From NCBI RefSeq assembly GCF_012932145.1, contig NZ_MWOK01000003.1:124001-188000 (forward strand): DNA of 64,000 nt, in the 5' to 3' direction. The stretch's first letter is position 1. Each line of letters begins with the position of its first letter. This DNA comes from Acidovorax sp. SRB_14. GTDB taxonomy: Bacteria; Pseudomonadota; Gammaproteobacteria; Burkholderiales; Burkholderiaceae_C. Positions 31,918-39,057 of the stretch are shown here, piece after piece. The position numbers and the translations under genes are program-made. Below the pieces are notes generated by a model. That model ran no database searches and was not told the origin of the DNA. It saw nothing but the letters and a program-made list of their open reading frames with translations.

Positions 31918-32217
31918 ATGAACCGCCGCCACTATGCCGTCTCGCTGCAGCAGGCCTCGGAAGAAGCGCCCGTGCTGGCCAGGCTCGCGGCCCTGACACG
32001 CGACTCCAGCAACCGGCTGCGCGCCATCGAGGCCCTGATTCCCGCCGCACTGCGCCATGCCGTGCAGGCCGGGCCGATCGAGGGAAGCACCTGGTGCCTG
32101 TTGGTGAAAGGCAATGCCGCAGCCGCCAAGCTGCGCCAACTGTCGCCTGCACTGCAGGCGCACTTGCGCAGCCGGGGATGGGATGTGACGGCGATCCGCC
32201 TGAAGGTCCAAGCCTGA
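31918..32217 (+). CDS. dciA: DciA-like protein (DUF721), probable replicative helicase operator
   Basis: Protein of 99 aa with a DUF721 domain (residues about 5-95: RRHYAVSLQQASEEAPVLARLAALTRDSSNRL...). DUF721 proteins are the ancestral bacterial helicase loaders (DciA), used in species lacking DnaC. The gene next to secA is the usual place in proteobacteria. A GATAAT at 31876-31881 gives a possible -10 with a short leader to the ATG at 31918. An upstream in-frame ATG (31861) would precede that box. No Shine-Dalgarno site is visible. Confidence 0.75.
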   Translation: MNRRHYAVSLQQASEEAPVLARLAALTRDSSNRLRAIEALIPAALRHAVQAGPIEGSTWCLLVKGNAAAAKLRQLSPALQAHLRSRGWDVTAIRLKVQA

Positions 32218-32262
32218 GAGCGCGTGCGCCAGGGCATGAACGGTGGATGCACCGCAAAGAGA

Positions 32263-32338
32263 TGGTGCCGATTGTCGGGATCGAACTGACGACCTACCGC
32301 TTACAAGGCGGTTGCTCTACCAACTGAGCTAAATCGGC
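32263..32338 (-). tRNA. tRNA-Thr (anticodon TGT)
   Basis: 76-nt cloverleaf on the minus strand. The acceptor arm GCCGATT pairs with AATCGGC. The D-loop is GCTCAGTTGGTAGAGC, the anticodon stem is ACCGC/GCGGT with loop CTTGTAA (anticodon TGT), the T-arm is GTCAGTTCGATCCCGAC, and the 3' CCA is encoded (32265-32263). It reads ACA. A TAGAAT box on the minus strand (32354-32349) would start transcription about 4 nt before the tRNA. Confidence 0.97.
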
Positions 32339-32360
32339 GAAAGCTGTATTCTAGTATCGA

Positions 32361-32381
32361 AAAAGGCCCCTCCAGAGGCCA
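32361..32381 (-). terminator. Terminator of sspA-sspB
   Basis: On the minus strand GGCCTC pairs with GGGGCC (one wobble pair) across a short loop, followed by five T residues. It ends 11 bp after the sspB stop codon and just precedes the tRNA-Thr promoter. Confidence 0.75.
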
Positions 32382-32391
32382 TTCCGGGATG

Positions 32392-32907
32392 CTATTTGAC
32401 GCGCTTGAGCGCCGGGCGTGCGGCCCCAGACGCGGGCGAGGTGGGACGCGGAGGGGGCTCACTGCCATCGTCGGCAGGCGGCTCGGCGGGCACCAACTGC
32501 ACCACAGACTCCTCCTGCGGCGCCGCCGCATCTCCGGTCCCCCTCGGCACGGGCGCAAGCGCCGCACCCACACCCGAGAGCATGTCTACCGGTGGAGGAA
32601 ACGCCATGCCCTGGCCATTTTCCCGCGCGTAAATGGCGATCACCCGGCCCACCGGGACCATGATGTCGCGCGGCTTGCCGCCAAAGCGCGCCTTGAATTC
32701 GATGAAATCGTTGCCAAGCTGCAGCCCGCTGGTGGCGTCCATGCCGACGTTGAGAACGATCTCTCCATCCTTCACATACTCCCGTGGCACCTGCACCGAA
32801 TCGTCCACGCGCACGGCCAGGTACGGCGTGAAGCCATTGTCCGAGCACCATTCGTGCAGAGCCCGGATGAGGTAGGGGCGTGTGCTGGTCGATTCCTGTG
32901 CGTTCAT
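32392..32907 (-). CDS. sspB: SspB, ClpXP protease specificity-enhancing factor
   Basis: Adaptor delivering ssrA-tagged proteins to ClpXP, 171 aa. The N-terminal dimer domain TRPYLIRALHEWCSDNGFTPYLAVRVDD (near residues 8-35) is typical. The linker is Pro/Glu-rich, and a C-terminal basic segment (RPALKRVK) is the ClpX-binding tail. It follows sspA, as in gamma- and betaproteobacteria, with a 37-bp spacer. Confidence 0.93.
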   Translation of the reverse strand: MNAQESTSTRPYLIRALHEWCSDNGFTPYLAVRVDDSVQVPREYVKDGEIVLNVGMDATSGLQLGNDFIEFKARFGGKPRDIMVPVGRVIAIYARENGQGMAFPPPVDMLSGVGAALAPVPRGTGDAAAPQEESVVQLVPAEPPADDGSEPPPRPTSPASGAARPALKRVK

Positions 32908-32944
32908 GGTAGTGGTGGGTGTGGGCGGCAGGCGGCAGCGGCGC

Positions 32945-33556
32945 TTACTTGCGCATGACCTTTTCGGACGGCGTCAGTGCTTCGATGTAGGCCGGACGCG
33001 AGAAGATGCGCTCTGCATACTTCAGCAGGGGGGCGGCGTTCTTGCTGAGGTCGATGCCGTAGTAGTCGAGGCGCCACAGCAGCGGCGCAATCGCGACGTC
33101 CAGCATGGAGAAGTTCTCGCCCAGCATGTACTTGTTCTTGAGAAACACCGGGGCCAGCTGCGTGAGGCGGTCGCGGATGTGTGCACGCGCCTTCTCCAGG
33201 GCTTTCTCGTTGCCCTTGGTGGCGCGCGACTCCAGGATGTTCACGTGCACGAACAGCTCTTTCTCGAAGTTCAGCAGAAACAGGCGCACGCGCGCACGGT
33301 CCACCGGATCGCCGGGCATGAGCTGCGGGTGCGGAAAGCGTTCGTCGATGTACTCGTTGATGATGTTCGACTCGTACAGGATCAGGTCGCGCTCGACCAG
33401 GATGGGCACCTGGCCGTACGGGTTCATCACATTGATGTCTTCGGGCTTGTTGTACAAGTCGACATCGCGGATTTCAAAGTCCATGCCTTTTTCAAATAGC
33501 ACGAAGCGGCAGCGGTGGGAAAAGGGGCAAGTTGTACCCGAGTAAAGCACCATCAT
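32945..33556 (-). CDS. sspA: SspA, stringent starvation protein A
   Basis: GST-fold RNA-polymerase-associated protein, 203 aa, involved in acid and starvation responses in E. coli. The N-terminal thioredoxin-like domain starts MMVLYSGTTCPFSHRCRFVLFEKG, then NPYGQVPILVERDLILYESNIINEYIDE. A GGAG ribosome-binding site is visible before the ATG. It is followed by sspB and preceded by petC with a terminator. Confidence 0.93.
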   Translation of the reverse strand: MMVLYSGTTCPFSHRCRFVLFEKGMDFEIRDVDLYNKPEDINVMNPYGQVPILVERDLILYESNIINEYIDERFPHPQLMPGDPVDRARVRLFLLNFEKELFVHVNILESRATKGNEKALEKARAHIRDRLTQLAPVFLKNKYMLGENFSMLDVAIAPLLWRLDYYGIDLSKNAAPLLKYAERIFSRPAYIEALTPSEKVMRK

Positions 33557-33573
33557 GGCGGGGGACTCCTAAA

Positions 33574-33607
33574 AATCAAAAGAGTGGAACGCAAATGCGC
33601 CCACTCT
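33574..33607 (-). terminator. Terminator between petC and sspA
   Basis: On the minus strand AGAGTGG pairs with CCACTCT across a 13-nt loop, followed by TTTGATTTTT. It lies between the petC stop (33653) and sspA and probably limits readthrough of the bc1 operon into sspA. Confidence 0.65.
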
Positions 33608-33652
33608 AGAAAAGATCCGGCAGCGCCCGAAGGCGCAGCGTAGCGGACCCAA

Positions 33653-34414
33653 TTACTTCACGTCTTTCCAGTACGCGGCATTAAGCTTCCAGGCGATCAC
33701 GGTGGCAAAGCCCAGGAAAATCAAGACCCACACACCGATGCGCACACGGGTGTTCTGGGCAGGCTCGCCCATCCATTGCAGGTAGCCCACCAGGTCACCG
33801 ACCGCCTGCTCATACTGCAGCGGCGTCATCGCGCCGGGGCCGGTTTGCTGCCAGCCCTTGAACACCTGGCTCGTTTGGCCATGGCTGTCGTGCGCTTCAA
33901 AGATCGGCTGGCGTTCGCCTTGCAGCTGCCACAAGGCATGGGGCATGCCCACGCTGGGGAACACCAGATTGTTCCAGCCGGTCGCCTTGGTGTCGTCGCG
34001 GTAGAAACTGCGCAGGAAGGTGTAGAGGTAATCCGCTCCCGTGCCGCCGTGGCCAGCGCGCGAGCGCGCGATCACGGTGAGGTCGGGTGGATTCGCGCCG
34101 AACCACTGCTTGGCCTGCTTGGGGTCGATGGTCGCCACCATGGTGTCACCGATTTTTTCGGTGGTAAACAGCAGGTTGTCCTTGATCTGCTGCTCATTCA
34201 GGCCAATGTCGGTGAGCCGGTTGTAGCGCATGAACGCCGCCGAGTGGCAGCCCACGCAGTAGTTGACGAACAGCTTGGCGCCATTTTGCAGCGCGCCCAG
34301 ATCGTTGGTCTTGTTGGGCGCCTTGTCCCAGGCAACGGTGTCACCACCGGCTGCATGCACCGCACCGGCGGCCAGCCCCAGGGCCGCGATCATCGTGAGA
34401 ATGAGTTTTTTCAT
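33653..34414 (-). CDS. petC: PetC, cytochrome c1 of the bc1 complex
   Basis: Haem-c subunit of ubiquinol-cytochrome c oxidoreductase, 253 aa. It has a Sec signal (residues 1-21, AVHAA), the haem motif NYCVGCHSAAF (near residue 52) and a likely axial methionine in FPSVGMPHALWQL. A C-terminal transmembrane anchor (GVWVLIFLGFATVIAW) holds it in the membrane. It receives electrons from the Rieske protein encoded by petA. Confidence 0.96.
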   Translation of the reverse strand: MKKLILTMIAALGLAAGAVHAAGGDTVAWDKAPNKTNDLGALQNGAKLFVNYCVGCHSAAFMRYNRLTDIGLNEQQIKDNLLFTTEKIGDTMVATIDPKQAKQWFGANPPDLTVIARSRAGHGGTGADYLYTFLRSFYRDDTKATGWNNLVFPSVGMPHALWQLQGERQPIFEAHDSHGQTSQVFKGWQQTGPGAMTPLQYEQAVGDLVGYLQWMGEPAQNTRVRIGVWVLIFLGFATVIAWKLNAAYWKDVK

Positions 34415-34430
34415 ATTGGTCGTCTCCAGC

Positions 34431-35843
34431 TCAATGCGCAGCGAAGGTCACGCGGTCAGGCACTGCCTTGGGCTCGCCCAGGCGGCTCCACCACGGCATC
34501 AGCAGGAAGAAGCCAAAGTAAAACAGCGTTCCGACCTGCGAGACGCGCTCGCCAATCGGCGACGGTGGCTGCACGCCCAGGTAGGCCAGCACGACGAAAT
34601 TGACGACAAACACGCCATACAGGTACTTGTGCCAGCTTGGACGGTAGCGAATCGACTTGACCGGGCTGGCGTCGAGCCAGGGCAGGAAGAACAGGATGAC
34701 GACGGCGCCTCCCATGACCACCACGCCCCAGAATTTGGCGTCGATCGACAGCATCAGCGCCACAACCACCACGGCGGCGGCCACGATAGCACCCTTGAGG
34801 AAGCCGGGCAACTTGCCCTTGACCACACCCAGCACAGCACCCAGCAGCACGCAGGCGATCAGCGCGTACATCATTTCGCTCGTGATGGCACGCAGCATCG
34901 AGTAGTACGGCGTGAAATACCAGACCGGTGCAATGTGCGCAGGGGTCTTGAGCGGATCGGCCGGGATGAAGTTGTTGTATTCCAGGAAGTAGCCGCCAGC
35001 CTCGGGAGCGAAGAAGATCACCGCCGTGAAGGCCATCAGGAACAGGCACACACCCAGGATGTCGTGCACCGTGTAATAGGGGTGGAACGGGATGCCGTCG
35101 AGCGGATGGCCTTTGGCGTCCTTGGGCGCGTTGGGGCCCTTGATTTCAATGCCGTCGGGGTTGTTGGAACCCACGTCGTGCAGTGCCAGTAAGTGCGCCA
35201 CCACCAGGCCCAGCAGCACCAGCGGCACGGCGATGACGTGGAAGCTGAAAAAGCGGTTGAGCGTGGCGTCGCCGACCACATAGTCACCGCGGATCAGCAG
35301 GGCCAGGTCGGGGCCGACGAAAGGAATGGCCGAGAACAGGTTCACGATCACCTGGGCGCCCCAGTACGACATCTGGCCCCAGGGCAGCAGGTAACCCATG
35401 AAGGCTTCGGCCATGAGCGCCAGGAAAATGGCGCAACCGAAGATCCAGACCAGCTCGCGCGGCTTGCGGTAGCTGCCGTAGATCAGGCCACGGAACATAT
35501 GCAGGTAGACGACGATGAAGAACGCCGAGGCACCGGTGGAGTGCATGTAGCGGATCAGCCAGCCCCAGGGTACGTCGCGCATGATGTACTCGACCGACTC
35601 GAAGGCCTTGGCGGCGTCGGGCTTGTAGTGCATCACCAGGAAGATGCCGGTGACGATCTGGATCACCAGCACCAGCAGGGCGAGCGAACCGAAGATGTAC
35701 CAGAAGTTGAAGTTCTTCGGGGCGTAGTACTCCGACATGTGGACGCGGTAGGCGTCGAACGCAGTCGGGAAGCGGTTTTCAAACCAGTTCGTCAGCTTGG
35801 CGCCGGACGAGGCGTTGGGGGAAATTTCCTTGAATTCAGCCAT
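34431..35843 (-). CDS. petB: PetB, cytochrome b of the bc1 complex
   Basis: Eight-helix di-haem subunit, 470 aa, longer than mitochondrial cytochrome b because of the C-terminal region. Haem-ligand histidines are in TSFFIVVYLHMFRGL-type and FSFHVIAVPLVLLGLVVAHLLALH segments. The quinol-oxidation motif is present as PVWYFTPYY rather than the PEWY of other groups. It lies between petA and petC with short spacers of about 11-16 bp. Confidence 0.96.
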   Translation of the reverse strand: MAEFKEISPNASSGAKLTNWFENRFPTAFDAYRVHMSEYYAPKNFNFWYIFGSLALLVLVIQIVTGIFLVMHYKPDAAKAFESVEYIMRDVPWGWLIRYMHSTGASAFFIVVYLHMFRGLIYGSYRKPRELVWIFGCAIFLALMAEAFMGYLLPWGQMSYWGAQVIVNLFSAIPFVGPDLALLIRGDYVVGDATLNRFFSFHVIAVPLVLLGLVVAHLLALHDVGSNNPDGIEIKGPNAPKDAKGHPLDGIPFHPYYTVHDILGVCLFLMAFTAVIFFAPEAGGYFLEYNNFIPADPLKTPAHIAPVWYFTPYYSMLRAITSEMMYALIACVLLGAVLGVVKGKLPGFLKGAIVAAAVVVVALMLSIDAKFWGVVVMGGAVVILFFLPWLDASPVKSIRYRPSWHKYLYGVFVVNFVVLAYLGVQPPSPIGERVSQVGTLFYFGFFLLMPWWSRLGEPKAVPDRVTFAAH

Positions 35844-35854
35844 GGTGCATTTCC

Positions 35855-36454
35855 TCAGGCTTTCTTGTCGGCGCCGATGAGCAAACGCGTGTCCGTCAGG
35901 TACATGTGCGGCGGCACTTCGAGGTTGTCGGGCGAAGGTTTGTTCTTGAAAACGCGTCCGGCCATGTCAAAGGTCGAGCCGTGGCAGGGGCACAGGAAGC
36001 CGCCCTTCCAGTCGTCGGGCAGGGAGGTCTGCGCGCCAGGCGCAAACCGATCGGACGGCGAGCAGCCCAGGTGCGGGCAAATGCCCACGGCCACCAGGAT
36101 CTCGGGTTTGATCGAGCGGTGCTCGTTGCGCGCGTACTCGGGTGTGAATTCAGCCGGGTTGCGCTTGGACTGCGGATCGGCCAACTGGCCATCAAGCTTG
36201 GGCAGCTCGGCCAGCTGCTCGGGCGTGCGCTTGACAATCCATACCGGTTTGCCACGCCACTCGACGGTGACTTTTTCACCGGGTTTGAGCGCGGAAATGT
36301 CCACTTCGACGGCAGCACCAGCGGCCTTGGCCTTCTCGGAGGGCTGAAAAGTACTCACGAAAGGAACGGCGGTTGCCACGCCGCCCACCGCACCCGCACA
36401 GCCGGATGCGATCAGCCACGTCCGTTTGCTGGAGTCGATTGGAGTTTCACTCAT
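35855..36454 (-). CDS. petA: PetA, Rieske iron-sulfur protein of the bc1 complex
   Basis: Electron carrier, 199 aa, with a [2Fe-2S] cluster. The ligands are in CPHLGC (near residue 129) and CPCHGS (near residue 154). The N-terminus SSKRTWLIASGCAGAVGG is a twin-arginine-like signal anchor with Lys-Arg in place of Arg-Arg. The Rieske domain has the bc1-type extra Cys pair for a disulfide. First gene of petABC; a TACAAT word on the minus strand about 50 bp upstream (36506-36501) is the best -10 candidate. Confidence 0.96.
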   Translation of the reverse strand: MSETPIDSSKRTWLIASGCAGAVGGVATAVPFVSTFQPSEKAKAAGAAVEVDISALKPGEKVTVEWRGKPVWIVKRTPEQLAELPKLDGQLADPQSKRNPAEFTPEYARNEHRSIKPEILVAVGICPHLGCSPSDRFAPGAQTSLPDDWKGGFLCPCHGSTFDMAGRVFKNKPSPDNLEVPPHMYLTDTRLLIGADKKA

Positions 36455-36599
36455 GGGAATCCTCGATGAACATCGCTATATTGGAGAGATCAACCTCAAA
36501 TTGTAGCGGAGTGAAAACTGGCGCCGCCGCAACAGCGCAGCGTTGACAGCCCCACAGGCTGCGCAATACTGCACGCCTCAACATCCGAAAGGGCACACC

Positions 36600-37028
36600 A
36601 TGGGAATGGCACAAGAATTCAGGGAGTTCGCGGTCAAGGGCAACGTCATCGACCTGGCGGTGGGTGTCATCATCGGCGGCGCTTTCGGCAAGATCGTGGA
36701 CTCGGTCGTCGCAGACCTCATCATGCCGGTCGTGGGCCTGGTGTTCGGCAAACTCGACTTCTCCAACCTGTTCGTGGTGCTCGGCTCTGTACCAGCGGGC
36801 ACGGCCATGACCCTGGATGCGCTCAGGAAGGCCGGCGTTCCGGTCTTTGCCTACGGCAACTTCATCACCGTGGCGGTGAACTTCCTCATCCTGGCGTTCA
36901 TCATTTTCCTCATGATCAAGCAGGTCAACCGCCTCAAGCGCCAGGCGCCGCCCGTGCCGGTGGTGGTCCTGCCGCCGTCCGAAGACATCGTGCTGCTGCG
37001 CGAAATCCGCGACAGCCTGCGGCGCTGA
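36600..37028 (+). CDS. mscL: MscL, large-conductance mechanosensitive channel
   Basis: Osmotic safety valve of the inner membrane, 142 aa. The first membrane segment ([30 protein letters not shown], about residues 15-44) and the second ([20 protein letters not shown], near 87-106) are clear. A cytoplasmic helix bundle with [22 protein letters not shown] ends it. The start [15 protein letters not shown] is the family consensus. It is convergent with pdxA. Confidence 0.96.
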   Translation: MGMAQEFREFAVKGNVIDLAVGVIIGGAFGKIVDSVVADLIMPVVGLVFGKLDFSNLFVVLGSVPAGTAMTLDALRKAGVPVFAYGNFITVAVNFLILAFIIFLMIKQVNRLKRQAPPVPVVVLPPSEDIVLLREIRDSLRR

Positions 37029-37042
37029 AACAGCCCCATGCG

Positions 37043-37096
37043 GCTACTGTTTCAGTAGCTTGAAACGCCCGGCGCGCAAGCGTTTCGGGCGTTTTT
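37043..37096 (+). terminator. Hairpin plus terminator at the mscL/pdxA junction, related to the repeat family
   Basis: GCTACTG (37043-37049) pairs with CAGTAGC (37053-37059). A second stem AAACGCCCG (37063-37071) pairs with CGGGCGTTT (37086-37094), continuing into TTTTT. The second stem is a terminator for mscL, and its reverse can serve pdxA. The two-hairpin order suggests a diverged copy of the dispersed element. Confidence 0.65.
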
Positions 37097-37101
37097 CTTG
37101 C

Positions 37102-38127
37102 TCAAGCCAGCTCGCGCGCCATGCGCACGGCTTCGATCAGGCTGGACGCATCGGCCACGCCCTGGCCCGCGATGTCGAACGCCGTGCCGTGGTCGGGACT
37201 GGTGCGCACCAACGGCAAACCAAGCGTGACGTTCACACCCTTGTCCACGCCCAGGTATTTCACCGGGATCAGGCCCTGGTCGTGGTACATGGCCAGCACC
37301 ACGTCGAATTCGCCCTGCCGGGCGCTGGTGTGGCGCGCGCGCATGAACACCGTGTCGGGCGCCAGCGGGCCGGTGACATGGAGCCCTTGCGCGCGGGCGG
37401 CCGCCACGGCCGGCGCGATGTGCTCGATCTCCTCGCGGCCGAACAGCCCGCCCTCGCCGGCATGCGGGTTCAGCCCCGCCACGGCGATGCGCGGCGCGCG
37501 GCCCAGGCTGCGTTGCAGCGCCGCATGCGTGATCTGCAGCGTCTGCAGCACGTTCTCGCACGTCACGGCCTCGAGCGCCGCGCGCAGCGACACATGGATG
37601 CTGACCAGCACCGTGCGCAGCTCGTCGCTGGCCAGCATCATGCGCACCGGCATGTCGGCCAGCGCCACACCGCGGTGCGCCGCCGCCTCGGCCTGCAGCA
37701 GCTCGGTGTGGCCCGGGTAGTGCACGCCCGCCAGGTGCAGCGCCTCCTTGTGCAGCGGCGCCGTGACCAGGCCGGCGATCTCGCCGCGCAGTGCCGCGCG
37801 CGCCGCCCAGACCACGCAGTCGGCCGCGGCGCGCCCGGCCTCGGCACGGACCTGTCCGAACGGTTGCGGCCCCGGCAGCCCGGGCAGTTGCAGCACGGGC
37901 AGGCAGCGCGGCGGCACGGCCCAGGCCTCGGCCGGATCGGTGATCAGCGCCACGGGCAGCTCGGGCTCGCCGGGGCGGGCAATGCAGTGCGCAGCGCGGC
38001 GCAATGTGGCGAGGTCGCCGACGGCAAAAAAACCACGCAACTCGCTGGGCGCGTCGCGAAAGGCTTTGGCAATGGTCTCGGGGCCGATGCCGGCCGGATC
38101 GCCCTGGGTGATGGCAAAAGGGGTCAT
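37102..38127 (-). CDS. pdxA: PdxA, 4-hydroxythreonine-4-phosphate dehydrogenase
   Basis: NAD-dependent oxidative decarboxylation step of pyridoxal phosphate synthesis, 341 aa. TQGDPAGIGPE at the N-terminus, GLVTAPLHKEALHLAGVHYPGHTELL, and GLNPHAGEGGLFGREE (metal and substrate histidines) are conserved. It is followed by mscL on the opposite strand. The region upstream to 38253 holds one repeat element copy. Confidence 0.95.
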   Translation of the reverse strand: MTPFAITQGDPAGIGPETIAKAFRDAPSELRGFFAVGDLATLRRAAHCIARPGEPELPVALITDPAEAWAVPPRCLPVLQLPGLPGPQPFGQVRAEAGRAAADCVVWAARAALRGEIAGLVTAPLHKEALHLAGVHYPGHTELLQAEAAAHRGVALADMPVRMMLASDELRTVLVSIHVSLRAALEAVTCENVLQTLQITHAALQRSLGRAPRIAVAGLNPHAGEGGLFGREEIEHIAPAVAAARAQGLHVTGPLAPDTVFMRARHTSARQGEFDVVLAMYHDQGLIPVKYLGVDKGVNVTLGLPLVRTSPDHGTAFDIAGQGVADASSLIEAVRMARELA

Positions 38128-38150
38128 GCTGGAGGGTGCGGAGAAATTTG

Positions 38151-38210
38151 GATGAAATCGGCATCAAACGCCCGTCAATAAAGCGTTGTTAGCTATACAA
38201 AACGTAGCAT
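38151..38210 (-). repeat. Dispersed double-hairpin element upstream of pdxA
   Basis: On the minus strand it contains TGCTACgttttgtATAGCT, an ACGCTT...GCGTT hairpin and the tail GCCGATTTCAT. It fits the family order, with more mismatches than other copies. Confidence 0.6.
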
Positions 38211-38253
38211 CCCTTTGCGCGCCGAACGCACGCGGCGCGGTGCGGTGCCGCTT

Positions 38254-39003
38254 TCAGGCGGGGTTGTCGATGTCAATGAAGACATGGTCGAGCCCGAACT
38301 GCGCCGCCACCTGCGCGGCGACGGCCGGTGCGCCATAGCGCTCGGTTGCATGGTGCCCGGCGGCGATGAAGGCCACGCCCATTTCACGCGCCAGGTGCGC
38401 CTGGGGCTCGGAGATTTCGCCGGTGACGAAGGCGTCGGCGCCCGCGGCGATGGCCGCCTCGAAATAGCCCTGCGCGCCGCCCGTGCACCAGGCCACGCGG
38501 GTGATGGCCTGGTCGCCCGGCGACACCAGCGTGGCACGCCGCCCCAGCACCTGCTCCACATGCTGCGCCAGGGCCTGTGCGTCGCTGTAGCGCGCACGGG
38601 CGACACAGCCCAGGTCCTGTTCGCCAAAGCGCGCATCGGCCACCCAGTCCAGCCGCTTGCCGAGCTGCGCGTTGTTGCCCAGCTCGGGGTGGGCATCGAG
38701 CGGCAGGTGGTAGGCAAACAGGTTGATGTCGTGCGCCAGCAGCCGCTGCAGGCGCTGCTTCATCCAGCCCGTCACACGCCCGTCCTGACCGCGCCAGAAC
38801 AGGCCGTGGTGCACAAACAGGGCATCGGCGCGCGCGCCGATGGCGGCATCGATCAGCGCGCGGCTGGCGGTGACACCGCTGGCGATGCGCGCGATCTCCT
38901 TCTTGCCTTCGACCTGCAGGCCGTTGGGGCCGTAGTCCTTGAAGCGTTCGGGTTGCAGCAGGCTGTCGAACGCCTGCAGAAGTTCGGGGCGGGAGATGGG
39001 CAT
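38254..39003 (-). CDS. Nif3-like dinuclear metal centre protein (YbgI/DUF34 family)
   Basis: Protein of 249 aa of the Nif3/DUF34 family, hexameric and dimetal-binding. Metal-binding His residues are in ALFVHHGLFWRGQ (near residue 62) and IAAGHHATERYG (near residue 217). The family is sometimes annotated as GTP cyclohydrolase I type 2, but this function is unproven and the true role is uncertain. It lies 126 bp from pdxA, with a repeat copy between. Confidence 0.88.
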   Translation of the reverse strand: MPISRPELLQAFDSLLQPERFKDYGPNGLQVEGKKEIARIASGVTASRALIDAAIGARADALFVHHGLFWRGQDGRVTGWMKQRLQRLLAHDINLFAYHLPLDAHPELGNNAQLGKRLDWVADARFGEQDLGCVARARYSDAQALAQHVEQVLGRRATLVSPGDQAITRVAWCTGGAQGYFEAAIAAGADAFVTGEISEPQAHLAREMGVAFIAAGHHATERYGAPAVAAQVAAQFGLDHVFIDIDNPA

Positions 39004-39057
39004 GTGGCTATTGTGCTATGTCGTATGGCGCCTTTCCCACCGCCCCCCCGCTGCGGA

